The notes: generated by a model not told the origin, from the sequence alone. A stretch of 64,000 bases of DNA from Promethearchaeota archaeon (GCA_030605085.1 JAUWBH010000009.1:1-64000); one strand, 5' to 3'; shown: positions 35,219 to 44,732, counted from the stretch's first letter. Numbers and translations: made by a program.

Positions 35219-37174
35219 ATGAGCAAGACTAAAGATTTAACTGTACCAGAAAAAGCTTACGGATATTCACAGATTAGACTGGATGTAGATTTAACTAACG
35301 GAGATATAAAGGAATCTAAACTAAGTCCCGAATTCTGTCGAGATTGGATTGGCGGCTACGGATTTTAGTTCGCAGTAAACGGACTAACCGCAATCGGCGC
35401 CAAGGTGTTATGGGACGAGTTAAACCCTGGGGTTGACCCTTTGAGCCCCGAAAATGTTTTTATTTACGCGCAGGGACCTTTTCCTACGACGCTCTTACCA
35501 ACAAGTTCTAAATACGGTGTATTTGCCAAGTCACCATTAACTGGAGTGTTTGGCATGGCAATTTCTTCGGGAAGCGTTGCCGCCCAAGCCCGACGTGCTG
35601 GGATAAACATGATAGTTTTTAAAGGAAAATCTCCTGAACCTGTTTATTTAGTCGTTGATGATGACGATAGGTATTTAGTTCCTTGCGAAAAAACAATATG
35701 GGGACAAGGTTGTTGGGAGACTGAAGAACTTTTAAGAGATGAATTTCAAGACCAACGCTTAGCAGTTATGGCAATCGGACCAGGGGGAGAAAGAATGTCG
35801 AGAATGGCGTGTATCACCAACGATCGAAACAGACAAGCCGGTAGGACTGGCATGGGCGCTGTTATGGGATCTAAAAATTTGAAAGCTATCGCCTTTAGAG
35901 GGACTAAAGGGATAAAAGTTGCCCAACCAGCAGAATTTTATAAATTAGCTAAAAAATTAATAAAAGTTGCCAATGGTCCTGCTACTGCCAAATATCGGGA
36001 TTTAGGTACTCCTGCGGGCTTAACAAGTTATAATAAACTTGGAATGATGCCTACATTCAACCATCGTGAAGGTACTTGGGAAAAGATTGCTGATGGTACA
36101 TTTACAGGCGATACTCTTAATGAAGATTGGGTAGTGAAAAAAGTTGCATGCTCCCAATGTTCTATTGCGTGCGATCATTTAGCAAGAGTTCCCAAAAACC
36201 ACCCTGATTATCCAAATTTAGTGGCATCGATCGACGTTGAATTGTGTTATGGTTTTGGAACCGCAACAGGCTGCTCTGATTGGCCTACGGTTTTCAAGTG
36301 TATTAGTTTATGCGATGATTTAGGAATTGACGCGATATCAGGTGGAGTAACATCAGCTATGGCTTGTGAATTGTACGATCTAGGAATTATAACTAAAAAA
36401 GATTTAGGATACGAGTTGCCTTTTGGGTCTACTAAGAATTTAGTTAGATTTACTGAAGAAATGATTCTTGGAAAAGGATTTGCAGGAGAAATTTTTGGAG
36501 ATGGAACCAAAATGGCGAGTATCAGATTAGAAGAAAAGGGTAAAAAAAATGCGGGTTATTATGGCATGCAAATAAAAGGATTAGAGATGCCTGCTTTTGA
36601 TATTCATGGCATGACATCCTTTGCAGTAGGAGAAAGCGTTTCGATTAGAGGCGCTTGCCATTTAAGAAATGGTGCGTATGGACTAGACGCTAAAGGAACA
36701 TTTGATAGATTCGGCTACGATAAACCTGTTGAGCGAGGTAAAGCAATAAAAAATGTTGAAGATGTTTATGCAATAATAGATTCCTTTATTATCTGTAAAT
36801 TTACGCGTGGTATTTACGAAAATGATGCAGAAATAGCTAAAGTTTACGAACTTGTAACAGGAATTCCCATGACTGATGAGTTAATGCTTCAGCGAGGCGA
36901 TGCAATCGTCACTCTTTCAAAGTGCTTTAATATTAGAGAAGGAAGCACAAGGGATGACGATCATCCACCAGAGAGGTTTTTCAAAGATGCTCATACCAAA
37001 GGACCCGCAAAAGGAGTTGTTTTGAAAGAAGATGGTTTCCAGAAATTATTAAGCGGTTATTATAAAGCACGAGGGTGGGACGAAAAGACAGGTATTCCAA
37101 CCGATGAGACGTTGAAAAAATTAGGAATGGATTTCGTTATCGGAAAGTTAAAACCAACAGGAGGAAAGAAATAA
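35219..37174 (+). CDS. Aldehyde:ferredoxin oxidoreductase (tungsten enzyme) with in-frame TAG at codon 50
   Basis: From ATG 35219 to TAA 37172-37174 there are 651 codons in one frame, with a TAG at 35366-35368 (codon 50) inside the conserved segment DWIGGYGF-TAG-FAVNG. Before and after it the protein matches AOR: GVDPLSPEN, AGRTGMGAVMGSKNLKAIA, the [4Fe-4S] ligands CSQCSIAC with a fourth Cys in FIICKF, and GACHLRN. AOR-family enzymes oxidise aldehydes or, in Bam-type complexes, reduce aryl-CoA, passing electrons to ferredoxin. TAG terminates other genes here, so a sequence error or nonsense mutation is more likely than recoding. First gene of the redox cluster. Confidence 0.82.
35366..35368 (+). 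other. In-frame amber codon inside the AOR gene
   Basis: TTT TAG TTC in the frame that links the ATG at 35219 to the AOR body. A single G-to-A change from TGG would explain it. No pyrrolysine genes are in the window. Confidence 0.85.
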
Positions 37175-37717
37175 ATGGCTTCTAAGAAAAGAAGACTTCA
37201 TACTTTTATAATAGTAGATCCAAACTTATGTAGTGGATGCGAAAGTTGTGAATCTATCTGCTCCTTCGTGCATGACGGGGAGTTTAACCCTATTAATACT
37301 CGCATTCATAGAGTGCGAATTGAACCCGTTACGAACATTGCCCTCAGCTGCCAGAAATGCGAAGATGCTCCATGCGTTAAATCATGTCCCGAACACGCCT
37401 TAGAAAAAGATGATGAAAATGGTTCTATATTAGTTGATGATGATAAATGTAATGGGTGTGGTTTTTGTATCCGTGCATGCGATTTTGGAGTAATTACGCT
37501 TCATATAGAGTCTCAAAAGGCAATTATATGCGATCTCTGTGAGGGCATGAAAGAAGATTTTATTGATCCTGAGGTTGGAAAAAAGGAACCTCAATGCATT
37601 GCGGTTTGCCCAAAAGAAGCCATTTCTCTTAAATCTGTGGAACAAATTGGAGAAGAGACTCGTATTGACGCAGTTAAACGCCTTATGGCAGAACAAATTG
37701 AGGATTACGGAAGTTAA
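37175..37717 (+). CDS. Four-cluster ferredoxin-like electron-transfer subunit
   Basis: A 180-residue polyferredoxin of the HycB/DmsB type. Cysteine groups include CSGCESCESIC, CQKCEDAPCVKSC, CNGCGFCIRAC and a last set CDLC ... CIAVC, enough for four [4Fe-4S] clusters. Its ATG directly follows the AOR stop codon. It would carry electrons from the AOR subunit to HdrA, as BamC does in Bam complexes. A gap of 243 bases, AT-rich, separates it from HdrA. Confidence 0.9.
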   Translation: MASKKRRLHTFIIVDPNLCSGCESCESICSFVHDGEFNPINTRIHRVRIEPVTNIALSCQKCEDAPCVKSCPEHALEKDDENGSILVDDDKCNGCGFCIRACDFGVITLHIESQKAIICDLCEGMKEDFIDPEVGKKEPQCIAVCPKEAISLKSVEQIGEETRIDAVKRLMAEQIEDYGS

Positions 37718-37960
37718 GATTAAATTACTCTTTTTATTTTCTTTTCTTTTTATTTTTGTTTTTTCAAAATTTTTGAATTAGATCAAAAATCGTAATTTAT
37801 GCTTTTTTAAATTTTTGCATTAAAATTAATGAAAAAAAATGAATTTTAATAATAAGGACTATTTTCAAGGATATATTTCTTAGAAAGATAATATATTAAA
37901 GATCAATAAAATTTGTGATCGTAAGCCTAGGAGGAAATACTTTAAAAAGGTGAAAATAAT

Positions 37961-39955
37961 TTGTCTGAAAATCAGACCATTGAAGAAATACTAAATGTCG
38001 GAGTTTTCGTGTGTCGCTGAGGTATAAGCATCAGAAATTCGAGTTCTGATGGTACATACATCGCTGGTATATTAGATGTTCCTAAAATTGTCGAAGAAAT
38101 AAATAACCTTGAAAAAGTGTATGCTTATGAATATATGTCCCTCTGTACAACGGGCGGTGCAGAATATATTAAAGAACAGATTGATGAGCATAAATTAAAT
38201 CGAATCGTTGTCGCAGCATGTACTCCAAGAACCCATCAACCTGTTTTTCACGCAATTCTAAAAGAAGCAGGATTACCACCGAGGCATTTAGAATTCATTA
38301 ATATAAGAGAGCATTGTTCTTTTGTTCATCAAGCACCCGAAGTGCGTGAGAGAGCTATAGAGAAAGCAATTGAATTGATAAGAGCAGGCATCGCGCGAGC
38401 TAGATTATTGGAAGATGTTCCAACAAAAACAGTTCCAGTAAAACCCGTTGCATTAGTAGTTGGTGGAGGTATTGCGGGGCTCAGTGCTGCTATTGATTTA
38501 GGAGATCAGGGATTTAAAGTTTATTTAATTGAGAAAAATACAACAATTGGCGGTCGCATGTCTCAACTTGATCGAACATTTCCTACTGATGACTGCTCAA
38601 TATGAATTTTAGGACCAAAAATGTTAGAAGCAAATCGCCATGAGAATATTGAAATCTTATCGTACAGTGAAGTAGAAGGTGTTGATGGATATATTGGAAA
38701 CTTTAATGTGAAAGTTAAAAGAAAAGCTCGGTTTGTAGATGAGGAGAAATGTACTGGATGCGGTACTTGCACTGAAGTTTGTCCGATATACGTACCTAAC
38801 TACTTCGATGAGAATCTCTCAGCAAGAAAAGTCATTGACATCGCATTTGCTCAAGCTGTTCCTGCAGTATCTAATATCGAGAGAGATTCTTGTGTAGAAT
38901 GCTTTGCTTGCGTTGATGGTTGTGAACAAGAAGCGATTGATTTCAGTCAACAAGACAAAATTGTTGAACTTGAAGTAGGGACGATAATAGTTGCCACTGG
39001 TTGGGACCTCTATAAAGGAGACGATTATGGTTATGGAATTTATGAGAATGTAGTCAATCAAATTGAATTAGAAAGGATCCTTGCTCCTAATGGTCCTACA
39101 TATGGACATTTGAAACGCCCTTCTGACCGTAAACGGCCAACTAAGATATTATTTATCAATTGCGTTGGGTCTAGAGATGTTAAAAAAAATCCATGGTGCA
39201 GCGTTATTTGTTGTAATTTATCTCTTAAAAACTCGAAACTTATAAAATCAGAGTATCCCGATTCCCAGATTCTATGTACTTATATTGATATGAGAGCTTG
39301 CGGGAAAGACTACGAGGAATATTATAGAAGGTCTAGAGACGCTGGGATTGTATTCGTTAGAGGGCTTGTTGGGAAAATTGAAGAGGACCCCTTGACCAAA
39401 AATCTCATCGTGCAATTTGAACCTGTTGGCACCGATGCCGTAGTAACAGCAGAGTTCCACATGGTTGTATTATCACCTGCTTCGTTGCCATCTGCTGGCA
39501 CTTTGCAGATCGCAAGGGTTCTAAATATGGAACGAAGCTCAGATGGATTTCTTAAGGAATATCACGCTCGACTCGATCCTATAAGCACAAAAGTCCCAGG
39601 AATAGTTATTTGTGGCTCTGCTCAAGGACAAAAAGAAATTGATAAAGCCGTAAGTCAAGCGAAAGGAGCCGCGTCTACAGCATCAATTCCTATGAGCAAA
39701 GGTGAATATACTATGGAGTTAATTAGAGCCACTCCTTCGGATGAGAGATGTGCTAAATGCTATAAATGCATTGAAGCTTGTCCATTTAACGCCATTTCTG
39801 TAAACGAAAAAGGAAATCTTGTTGTAGATCTCATTTTATGTAGAGGATGTGGAACATGTGCGGCAATTTGTCCATCTAAAGCAATTGAGTTAACATACTA
39901 TAGGGACGACCAATATATGGCATTTATTGACGAACTATTACCGATTGAGGAGTAG
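37961..39955 (+). CDS. hdrA: HdrA selenoprotein with two in-frame TGA (Sec) codons
   Basis: A 664-residue flavin-containing heterodisulfide-reductase-type subunit, TTG start after AAAAAGGTGAAAATAAT. TGA at 38018-38020 (residue 20, FVCRUGISI, where relatives have C-x-CG) and at 38603-38605 (residue 215, DCSIUILGPKM, where relatives have a Cys before ILxPKM) both replace conserved cysteines. The frame remains open throughout. Other landmarks are the FAD motif VVGGGIAGLSAAIDLG, two ferredoxin-like domains (CTGCGTCTEVC and CAKCYKCIEAC/CRGCGTCAAIC) and CVECFACVDGC. HdrA bifurcates electrons from its FAD. It ends in TAG 13 bases before VhuD. Confidence 0.92.
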
Positions 39956-39968
39956 AGAGGTGAATAAA

Positions 39969-40430
39969 ATGGCAGAAAAGAATGATATTAAAATTATGGC
40001 ATTTTTATGCTGGAAATGAGGTTATGGTTCTGCTGATATGGCAGGAACAATTCGTGCACAGTATCCTGACTCATTAAGATCCATATTAGTCCCTTGTGCT
40101 GGTAGAGTTGGTGCCGATGTCTTAATGAGAGCATTTGGACGTGGTGCGGATGGCGTTATGATTATTGCTTGATATCCTAAAGAATGCGACTTCGAGACGG
40201 GGAATTACTTCGCTTACCGTCAAGTCGAATATCTAAAAGAAGTTTTAAAGTCAATAGGTGTCGAACCAGAGAGAATTCGAATTGAATGGTGCACAGCCGC
40301 TGAGGGCCAAAAATTCCAGCAAACAGCAATTGAATTCGATAAAGTAATTAAAAAATTAGGACCTAGTCCGTTAAGAGCTAAAGGCGACACATCTGAAAAG
40401 AAAAAAGCAAAAGAAAAAGCACAAGCGTAA
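39969..40430 (+). CDS. vhuD: VhuD/MvhD selenoprotein with two in-frame TGA (Sec) codons
   Basis: A 153-residue [2Fe-2S] delta subunit that links HdrA to a hydrogenase or dehydrogenase partner. In-frame TGAs are at 40017-40019 (residue 17, FLCWKUGYGSADMAGT) and 40170-40172 (residue 68, MIIAUYPKECDFETGNY), each at a position that is Cys in MvhD proteins (C-x2-C and G-C-H-P). The remainder, RIEWCTAAEGQKF, fits the family. The ATG at 39969 follows GAGAGGTGAATAAA. A SECIS-like hairpin lies immediately after the stop. Confidence 0.92.
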
Positions 40431-40431
40431 T

Positions 40432-40503
40432 ATGTGTTAGCTAATGACGCTAAGTTAAAAAAATGAGAACTTAGTTGAAGGAATGGGAGCCCCATTAACG
40501 CAT
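40432..40503 (+). promoter_or_regulatory. SECIS-like RNA element in the 3' region of vhuD
   Basis: Begins two bases after the vhuD stop. Helix I: atgtgttag (40432-40440) with ttaacgcat (40495-40503), nine pairs including two wobbles. Then AUGA (40444-40447) faces UGAA (40476-40479), giving tandem G.A pairs as in the eukaryotic SECIS quartet. Helix II: ctaagtt (40450-40456) with aacttag (40468-40474), seven perfect pairs. The apical loop begins with a run of A. A small hairpin ATGGG/CCCAT (40483-40495) is inserted on the 3' side. Placement and motif match SECIS elements reported for Lokiarchaeota. Confidence 0.75.
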
Positions 40504-40672
40504 AAAAAAATTTTGCAAGAAATTAATTTAAAATTATTAGAAAATATATCTGAAAATTAAAAAATTCATAAGAAAAAAAAAAATATAATTAGATTAGATA
40601 AATCAATTAATATAAATTTAAAATAATTAGAAAAAATTAATATAAAAATTTACAGCTAAGAGTTGGAAACAT

Positions 40673-41812
40673 TTGGAAGCTAAAGCTGAATATCTGATAA
40701 AAAGTCAAGATTTTTCAAAACTTTTAAGCACTTTATTAAAGGAAAAAATTGTAGACAAAGTAATTGGTGCTCAAGTAAGAGTAGATGCTAAAACAAACGC
40801 AGAAGTTAGATTTACCATTACGCCAAAACTAATAGAGAAACCAGAGGATATTGGCGATTTTCCTTTATCAAATTTTATAGCTTATAGATACGCTAGGACA
40901 GATTCCGCTGCTAAATATTTACATAAATCAGTTCTAGGTGCAATGCAAGAAAGAGTTGGGCTTATAGCCCGCCCGTGCGATACAAGAGCTTTAATTGAGC
41001 TCGCAAAAATAAAGCAAGTTAATTTAGAGAATCTTTTTATCGTAGCAATTGAAGACCGTGGAATGCTTCCTAAGGCCGGTCGGGAAATTAAAAAGATTAA
41101 GGATGTTGATCCCGCTAAAGTTGTTAAAGAAAAAGTTAGTGATAAAGGATTAATCGTGAAAATGGACGATGGAAGCGTGAAGGAACTTGACCTTATGATC
41201 GCCGAAAACTGTCTCAGGTGCTACAGAAAATTTCCAGTTATCGCTGATTTGTCTGTTAGTGATATTGGGATTTCCATTGATTCAGACGATATAATTCTAA
41301 AAGTATATTCTGATAAGGGAAACGACGTACTTGAAAAATCGGGCATTAGAAAAAACCCACTACCAGACAACATTAAAAAGGCTCATACTGACAAATACGA
41401 CGATATAATTGCCAAAGCCAAGGAAAGAAGGGTAAAAGACCTTGAAGAATGGGCGGATGTACCCCAAGAAGAGAAAATTGCTCGGCTTCTGAAATGTACT
41501 ATGTGTGGTATGTGTATTCGAGGTTGCCCTGTGTGTTATTGCGTAGATTGTATCCTCCAGAAAAAAAGAAAGGAAAAAACTATTAACAAAGAAGCTTATC
41601 AATTGACAAGAATAGCGCATGTCGCAGACCGCTGTATAGAGTGCGGAAATTGCGATAACAACTGCCCTATGGACCTACCATTGTCACTTTACTTTCAGTC
41701 GTTAAACGAAACATTTAAAGAAAAATTTGACTATACCTCCGGAGAATCCGTCGACGATATACCTTTTAGATCGGGAAAAGCTATTCAAGAAATGGAACTT
41801 GAAAGAGCATAA
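40673..41812 (+). CDS. FrhB/FdhB-like subunit with two [4Fe-4S] clusters
   Basis: A 379-residue protein starting at a TTG. The N-terminal half resembles the F420 hydrogenase/formate dehydrogenase beta family (GLIARPCDTRALIELAK, LFIVAIEDRGM, then NCLRCYRKFP), which binds a flavin and exchanges electrons with F420, NAD(P)H or another carrier. The C-terminal half has CTMCGMCIRGCPVC and CIECGNCDNNCP. Within this gene set it is the likely entry or exit point for a soluble electron carrier; which carrier is not readable. Confidence 0.85.
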   Translation: MEAKAEYLIKSQDFSKLLSTLLKEKIVDKVIGAQVRVDAKTNAEVRFTITPKLIEKPEDIGDFPLSNFIAYRYARTDSAAKYLHKSVLGAMQERVGLIARPCDTRALIELAKIKQVNLENLFIVAIEDRGMLPKAGREIKKIKDVDPAKVVKEKVSDKGLIVKMDDGSVKELDLMIAENCLRCYRKFPVIADLSVSDIGISIDSDDIILKVYSDKGNDVLEKSGIRKNPLPDNIKKAHTDKYDDIIAKAKERRVKDLEEWADVPQEEKIARLLKCTMCGMCIRGCPVCYCVDCILQKKRKEKTINKEAYQLTRIAHVADRCIECGNCDNNCPMDLPLSLYFQSLNETFKEKFDYTSGESVDDIPFRSGKAIQEMELERA

Positions 41813-41903
41813 TTTCTCTTATTTCAATTACATGATAAAATTTATAAAAATAAATATAAATATAGATATGGAGTAAATAAAATAATAATCAAAGTGATTA
41901 ATT

Positions 41904-42677
41904 ATGACATTACCGGCTAAAAAAGCGATAAAAGAAGGGGATAGCACTGAGTATATTTACGCTTTCTTAAACCACGATATGGTACTTCGATACGACGAGA
42001 GTAAGTGTGTTGAATGTGGATTTTGTCATCGCGTATGTCCTGTTACCACTATGAAAGTGGAAGGACAAGAAGTAGCGGTGAAGAGGACAGCGATAGGAAC
42101 TCCAGAGCAAATGAATGTGGAATCTGACCTGAAAATAGTTGTAGATACAGAAAAATGTATTTGGTGCGGTTCGTGTACGTGGATATGTCCAGGATACACC
42201 CTTGAACTTTTTATTAATGGAGAAAAACAATTGTTATTAGTAGAGAACGGATCGCTTCCCGAATTCGAGGAGGAGGTTCGAACTTTAGAAAGTGGTGAGA
42301 AAGTTCGCAAAGTTGTAGAAGGGAGCATAACTCATACCTGCGAAGAAAAGGATACTAAAATAATCGATAAATTCACAGAAGAATGCGCTGTGGGCGCAAT
42401 GTCTCGAGAAGGTACAGGTGTTGTAGTTGATAAAGATAAGTGTATTTTATGTTATAAATGCACAGAGGCCTCAGAAAATTACGAAGATATAAGCGTTAAA
42501 GTATTTCGAGACCGATTTAAAAAAGTGAAGGGTGAAGCCTCTTCAGTATGGAACGGTATAATGGAAAGGGTCCTTGGAGTGGCAGGCAAAGTTAAGGGCT
42601 TAAAGAGTTATTCCAACAATAAATTGGTGGATTCCGTCCTTCGTTTAATGGGAATGGAAGTTGATGAAGAAGAATAA
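41904..42677 (+). CDS. Polyferredoxin-like protein of the redox cluster
   Basis: A 257-residue protein with two clear [4Fe-4S] motifs (CVECGFCHRVCP near residue 36 and CIWCGSCTWICPG near 85) and a third, incomplete one (CILCYKC, then no CP) near residue 183. The C-terminal 60 residues are helical and basic with no cysteines. Resembles FwdF/HdrC-type polyferredoxins in pattern. It starts 91 bases after the FrhB-like gene and is the last gene of the set. Confidence 0.82.
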   Translation: MTLPAKKAIKEGDSTEYIYAFLNHDMVLRYDESKCVECGFCHRVCPVTTMKVEGQEVAVKRTAIGTPEQMNVESDLKIVVDTEKCIWCGSCTWICPGYTLELFINGEKQLLLVENGSLPEFEEEVRTLESGEKVRKVVEGSITHTCEEKDTKIIDKFTEECAVGAMSREGTGVVVDKDKCILCYKCTEASENYEDISVKVFRDRFKKVKGEASSVWNGIMERVLGVAGKVKGLKSYSNNKLVDSVLRLMGMEVDEEE

Positions 42678-42778
42678 ATAAATAAATTTTTATTTTCAAC
42701 TTATTTTTAAGAATTTAAATTCATTTTCATTTATTTAATATCGAAATTTCAACTTTCTAAAGAAGTTAGATAATATAA

Positions 42779-43246
42779 AATAGTTTTTTATTATATTCCA
42801 TCAAAATTAGTTTAGAGCAGATATTACCATTTCAAAAAGTAAGGGTTTTTATTTCCAATGATAAAATTGAGGTTTTTCTGCAAGATAAGTTATATTTTAA
42901 AGTTTTATGGCGTAAAATTAATAAAATAGTATCTATAAAGACTAAATATTTAGGAAATAGAGTGAATTTCTTGGGTCCAATAATAGACGATGTTGGTTTA
43001 GAAAAAATCGGATCAATTAGATTTCACTTATTATTTCAATCATTCAAGAAAGAAAAAATTATAATTGCGAAAATAAAAGAATTTGCTAAGAAATTGAATA
43101 AAAGGTTTGAAGAAAAAGTTAAAGATATAGGATTAAAAGAAAGAAAATATGAAACATTAGAATTGGAAAAAATACAGAAATGGAAAAAAGCATCTAAAAA
43201 GAAAGAGGTAAAGGATTTTAAAAACCTTAATAAAACAAGTTTTTAG
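42779..43246 (+). pseudogene. Small PH/GRAM-like protein without a recognisable start codon
   Basis: The frame ending at 43246 is open back to a TAA at 42776, and the upstream part is clearly protein-like: VRVFISNDKIEVFLQDKLYF followed by WRKINKIVSIKTKYLG gives the seven-strand-plus-helix pattern of a PH or GRAM domain. A GTG at 42962 is the first usual start but would remove half of the domain. No ATG, GTG or TTG lies between 42779 and 42962, so the start was lost, is nonstandard, or an upstream frameshift exists. The C-terminal helix is lysine-rich. Confidence 0.45.
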
Positions 43247-43359
43247 TTAGATAAAATCGCTTTATTTGAAATCTCAAAAATTAATAAATTAACAAATATA
43301 TTTTAGATTGTAAACTCATTAAAAATCTTAATTCTAAAAAATAACAATAAGTGAAAAAA

Positions 43360-44367
43360 ATGGTTAAGAGAGTCGCTATTAATGGTTTTGGCAGAATAGG
43401 GAGAAATACCTTTCGGACTATAATGGCAAACTGGGCTTCTGATATTGATGTAGTATCAATCAACGACCTTTTTGCGCCAAAATATTTGGCTTATGTTCTA
43501 AAATATGATACCGTATTTGGAAGATTTCCACAAGAAGTTAAAGCAACAGATAATTCTCTCATTATCGGAGGAAAAGAAATCCCAATTACAGCGGAGAGAG
43601 ATCCTGCGAATTTACCCCACGCAAAAAACGAAATCGATGTAGCTATCGAATCAACTGGGTTTTTCGTGAAACGTGATGGTGCTGCTAAGCACTTGACAGC
43701 TGGAGCCAAGAGAGTTTTAATTAGTGCGCCTGCGGTTGACGCTGATATTACTATTGTATTGGGTTGCAATGATGACAAATTAACAGACGAGCATAAAATC
43801 ATTTCCATGGCTTCTTGCACAACTAATTGTTTAGCTCCAATCGTAAAAGTATTACAAGAAAACTATAAAATAACTCAAGGAATAATGACTACGATTCATA
43901 GTTATACTGGCGCTCAAAAACCAGTTGATACGGGTGTAGCGGGGGATCCAATTAAAATGATAAGAGGTCGTGCTTGTGCTCAAAATATTATACCTACATC
44001 TACTGGTGCTGCTAAAGCAATTGGAGAAGTCTTTCCAGATTTAAAGGGAAAGCTAGATGGCATTGCAATGCGAGTTCCTACGGTTAATGGAAGTGTTGTA
44101 GATTTAAAGGTAAATGTTGAAGAAGTAGCATCCGCCGAAAATGTAAACTCTAAAATGAAAGCTGCTGCGGAGGGTTCATTAAAGGGAATCTTGGAATATA
44201 CTGACGATCCAATTGTGAGTAGCGATGTTATTGGAAATAATCATAGCTCCATCTTTTGTTCACTTTGGACAAAAGCAATTGGAAATATGATTGGCGTAGT
44301 CTCTTGGTACGATAATGAATGGGGATATTCAAACCGTATGGCAGAATTAATCGTTAAAAAGTTATAA
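43360..44367 (+). CDS. gap: Bacterial/eukaryotic-type glyceraldehyde-3-phosphate dehydrogenase
   Basis: A 335-residue class I GAPDH: NAD-binding INGFGRIGR at the N terminus, catalytic SCTTNCLAP (Cys near residue 153), YTGAQKPVD, and WYDNEWGYSNRM at the C terminus. Typical archaeal (type II) GAPDH has a different active-site sequence, so this gene is of the bacterial type. It converts glyceraldehyde 3-phosphate, NAD and phosphate to 1,3-bisphosphoglycerate. The ATG at 43360 is preferred to the GTG at 43351. Single gene. Confidence 0.93.
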   Translation: MVKRVAINGFGRIGRNTFRTIMANWASDIDVVSINDLFAPKYLAYVLKYDTVFGRFPQEVKATDNSLIIGGKEIPITAERDPANLPHAKNEIDVAIESTGFFVKRDGAAKHLTAGAKRVLISAPAVDADITIVLGCNDDKLTDEHKIISMASCTTNCLAPIVKVLQENYKITQGIMTTIHSYTGAQKPVDTGVAGDPIKMIRGRACAQNIIPTSTGAAKAIGEVFPDLKGKLDGIAMRVPTVNGSVVDLKVNVEEVASAENVNSKMKAAAEGSLKGILEYTDDPIVSSDVIGNNHSSIFCSLWTKAIGNMIGVVSWYDNEWGYSNRMAELIVKKL

Positions 44368-44732
44368 AATAATTTTAATTTTTTTTTTTTATTTTATCTC
44401 ATCGTGTTTTTGTAATTATTTTCTATAAATATAGCAATCTTTCTATAATGAGAATAAAGTTGTGAAAATTCTAATTTTTTTCTTTTCTTTTTGCAGTTAT
44501 ATAATTGACTATGAAAATCAAAATTTTTTAAAGTTTTTTTATTTTGTTAATATCAAATTTTAAAGTTTTAAATCATGATTTATAGGAATATGAATTAAAT
44601 TTATATTATAGAAATATATTAAGATTTTAATTTATAGAAGAATAACATAAATAAACATCCATTTAAATAAAAAAGAATTTGATTTGCTTATTATTAAGCT
44701 AAAAAATCTATGTTAGATAAAAGGTATTTATT
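44368..44732. other. AT-rich spacer before the repeat-protein cluster
   Basis: No convincing gene. Long T runs follow the GAPDH stop (probable termination), and the remainder is AT-rich leader for the first repeat protein. Confidence 0.5.

Noticed and set aside
35366..35368. Pyrrolysine at the AOR amber codon
   Set aside because: TAG is the normal stop of hdrA and other genes in the window and no Pyl genes are present; kept only as a low-probability alternative.
42026..42328. Minus-strand open frames across the polyferredoxin gene
   Set aside because: They are shadows of the Cys-rich sense gene and lack ribosome-binding sites.
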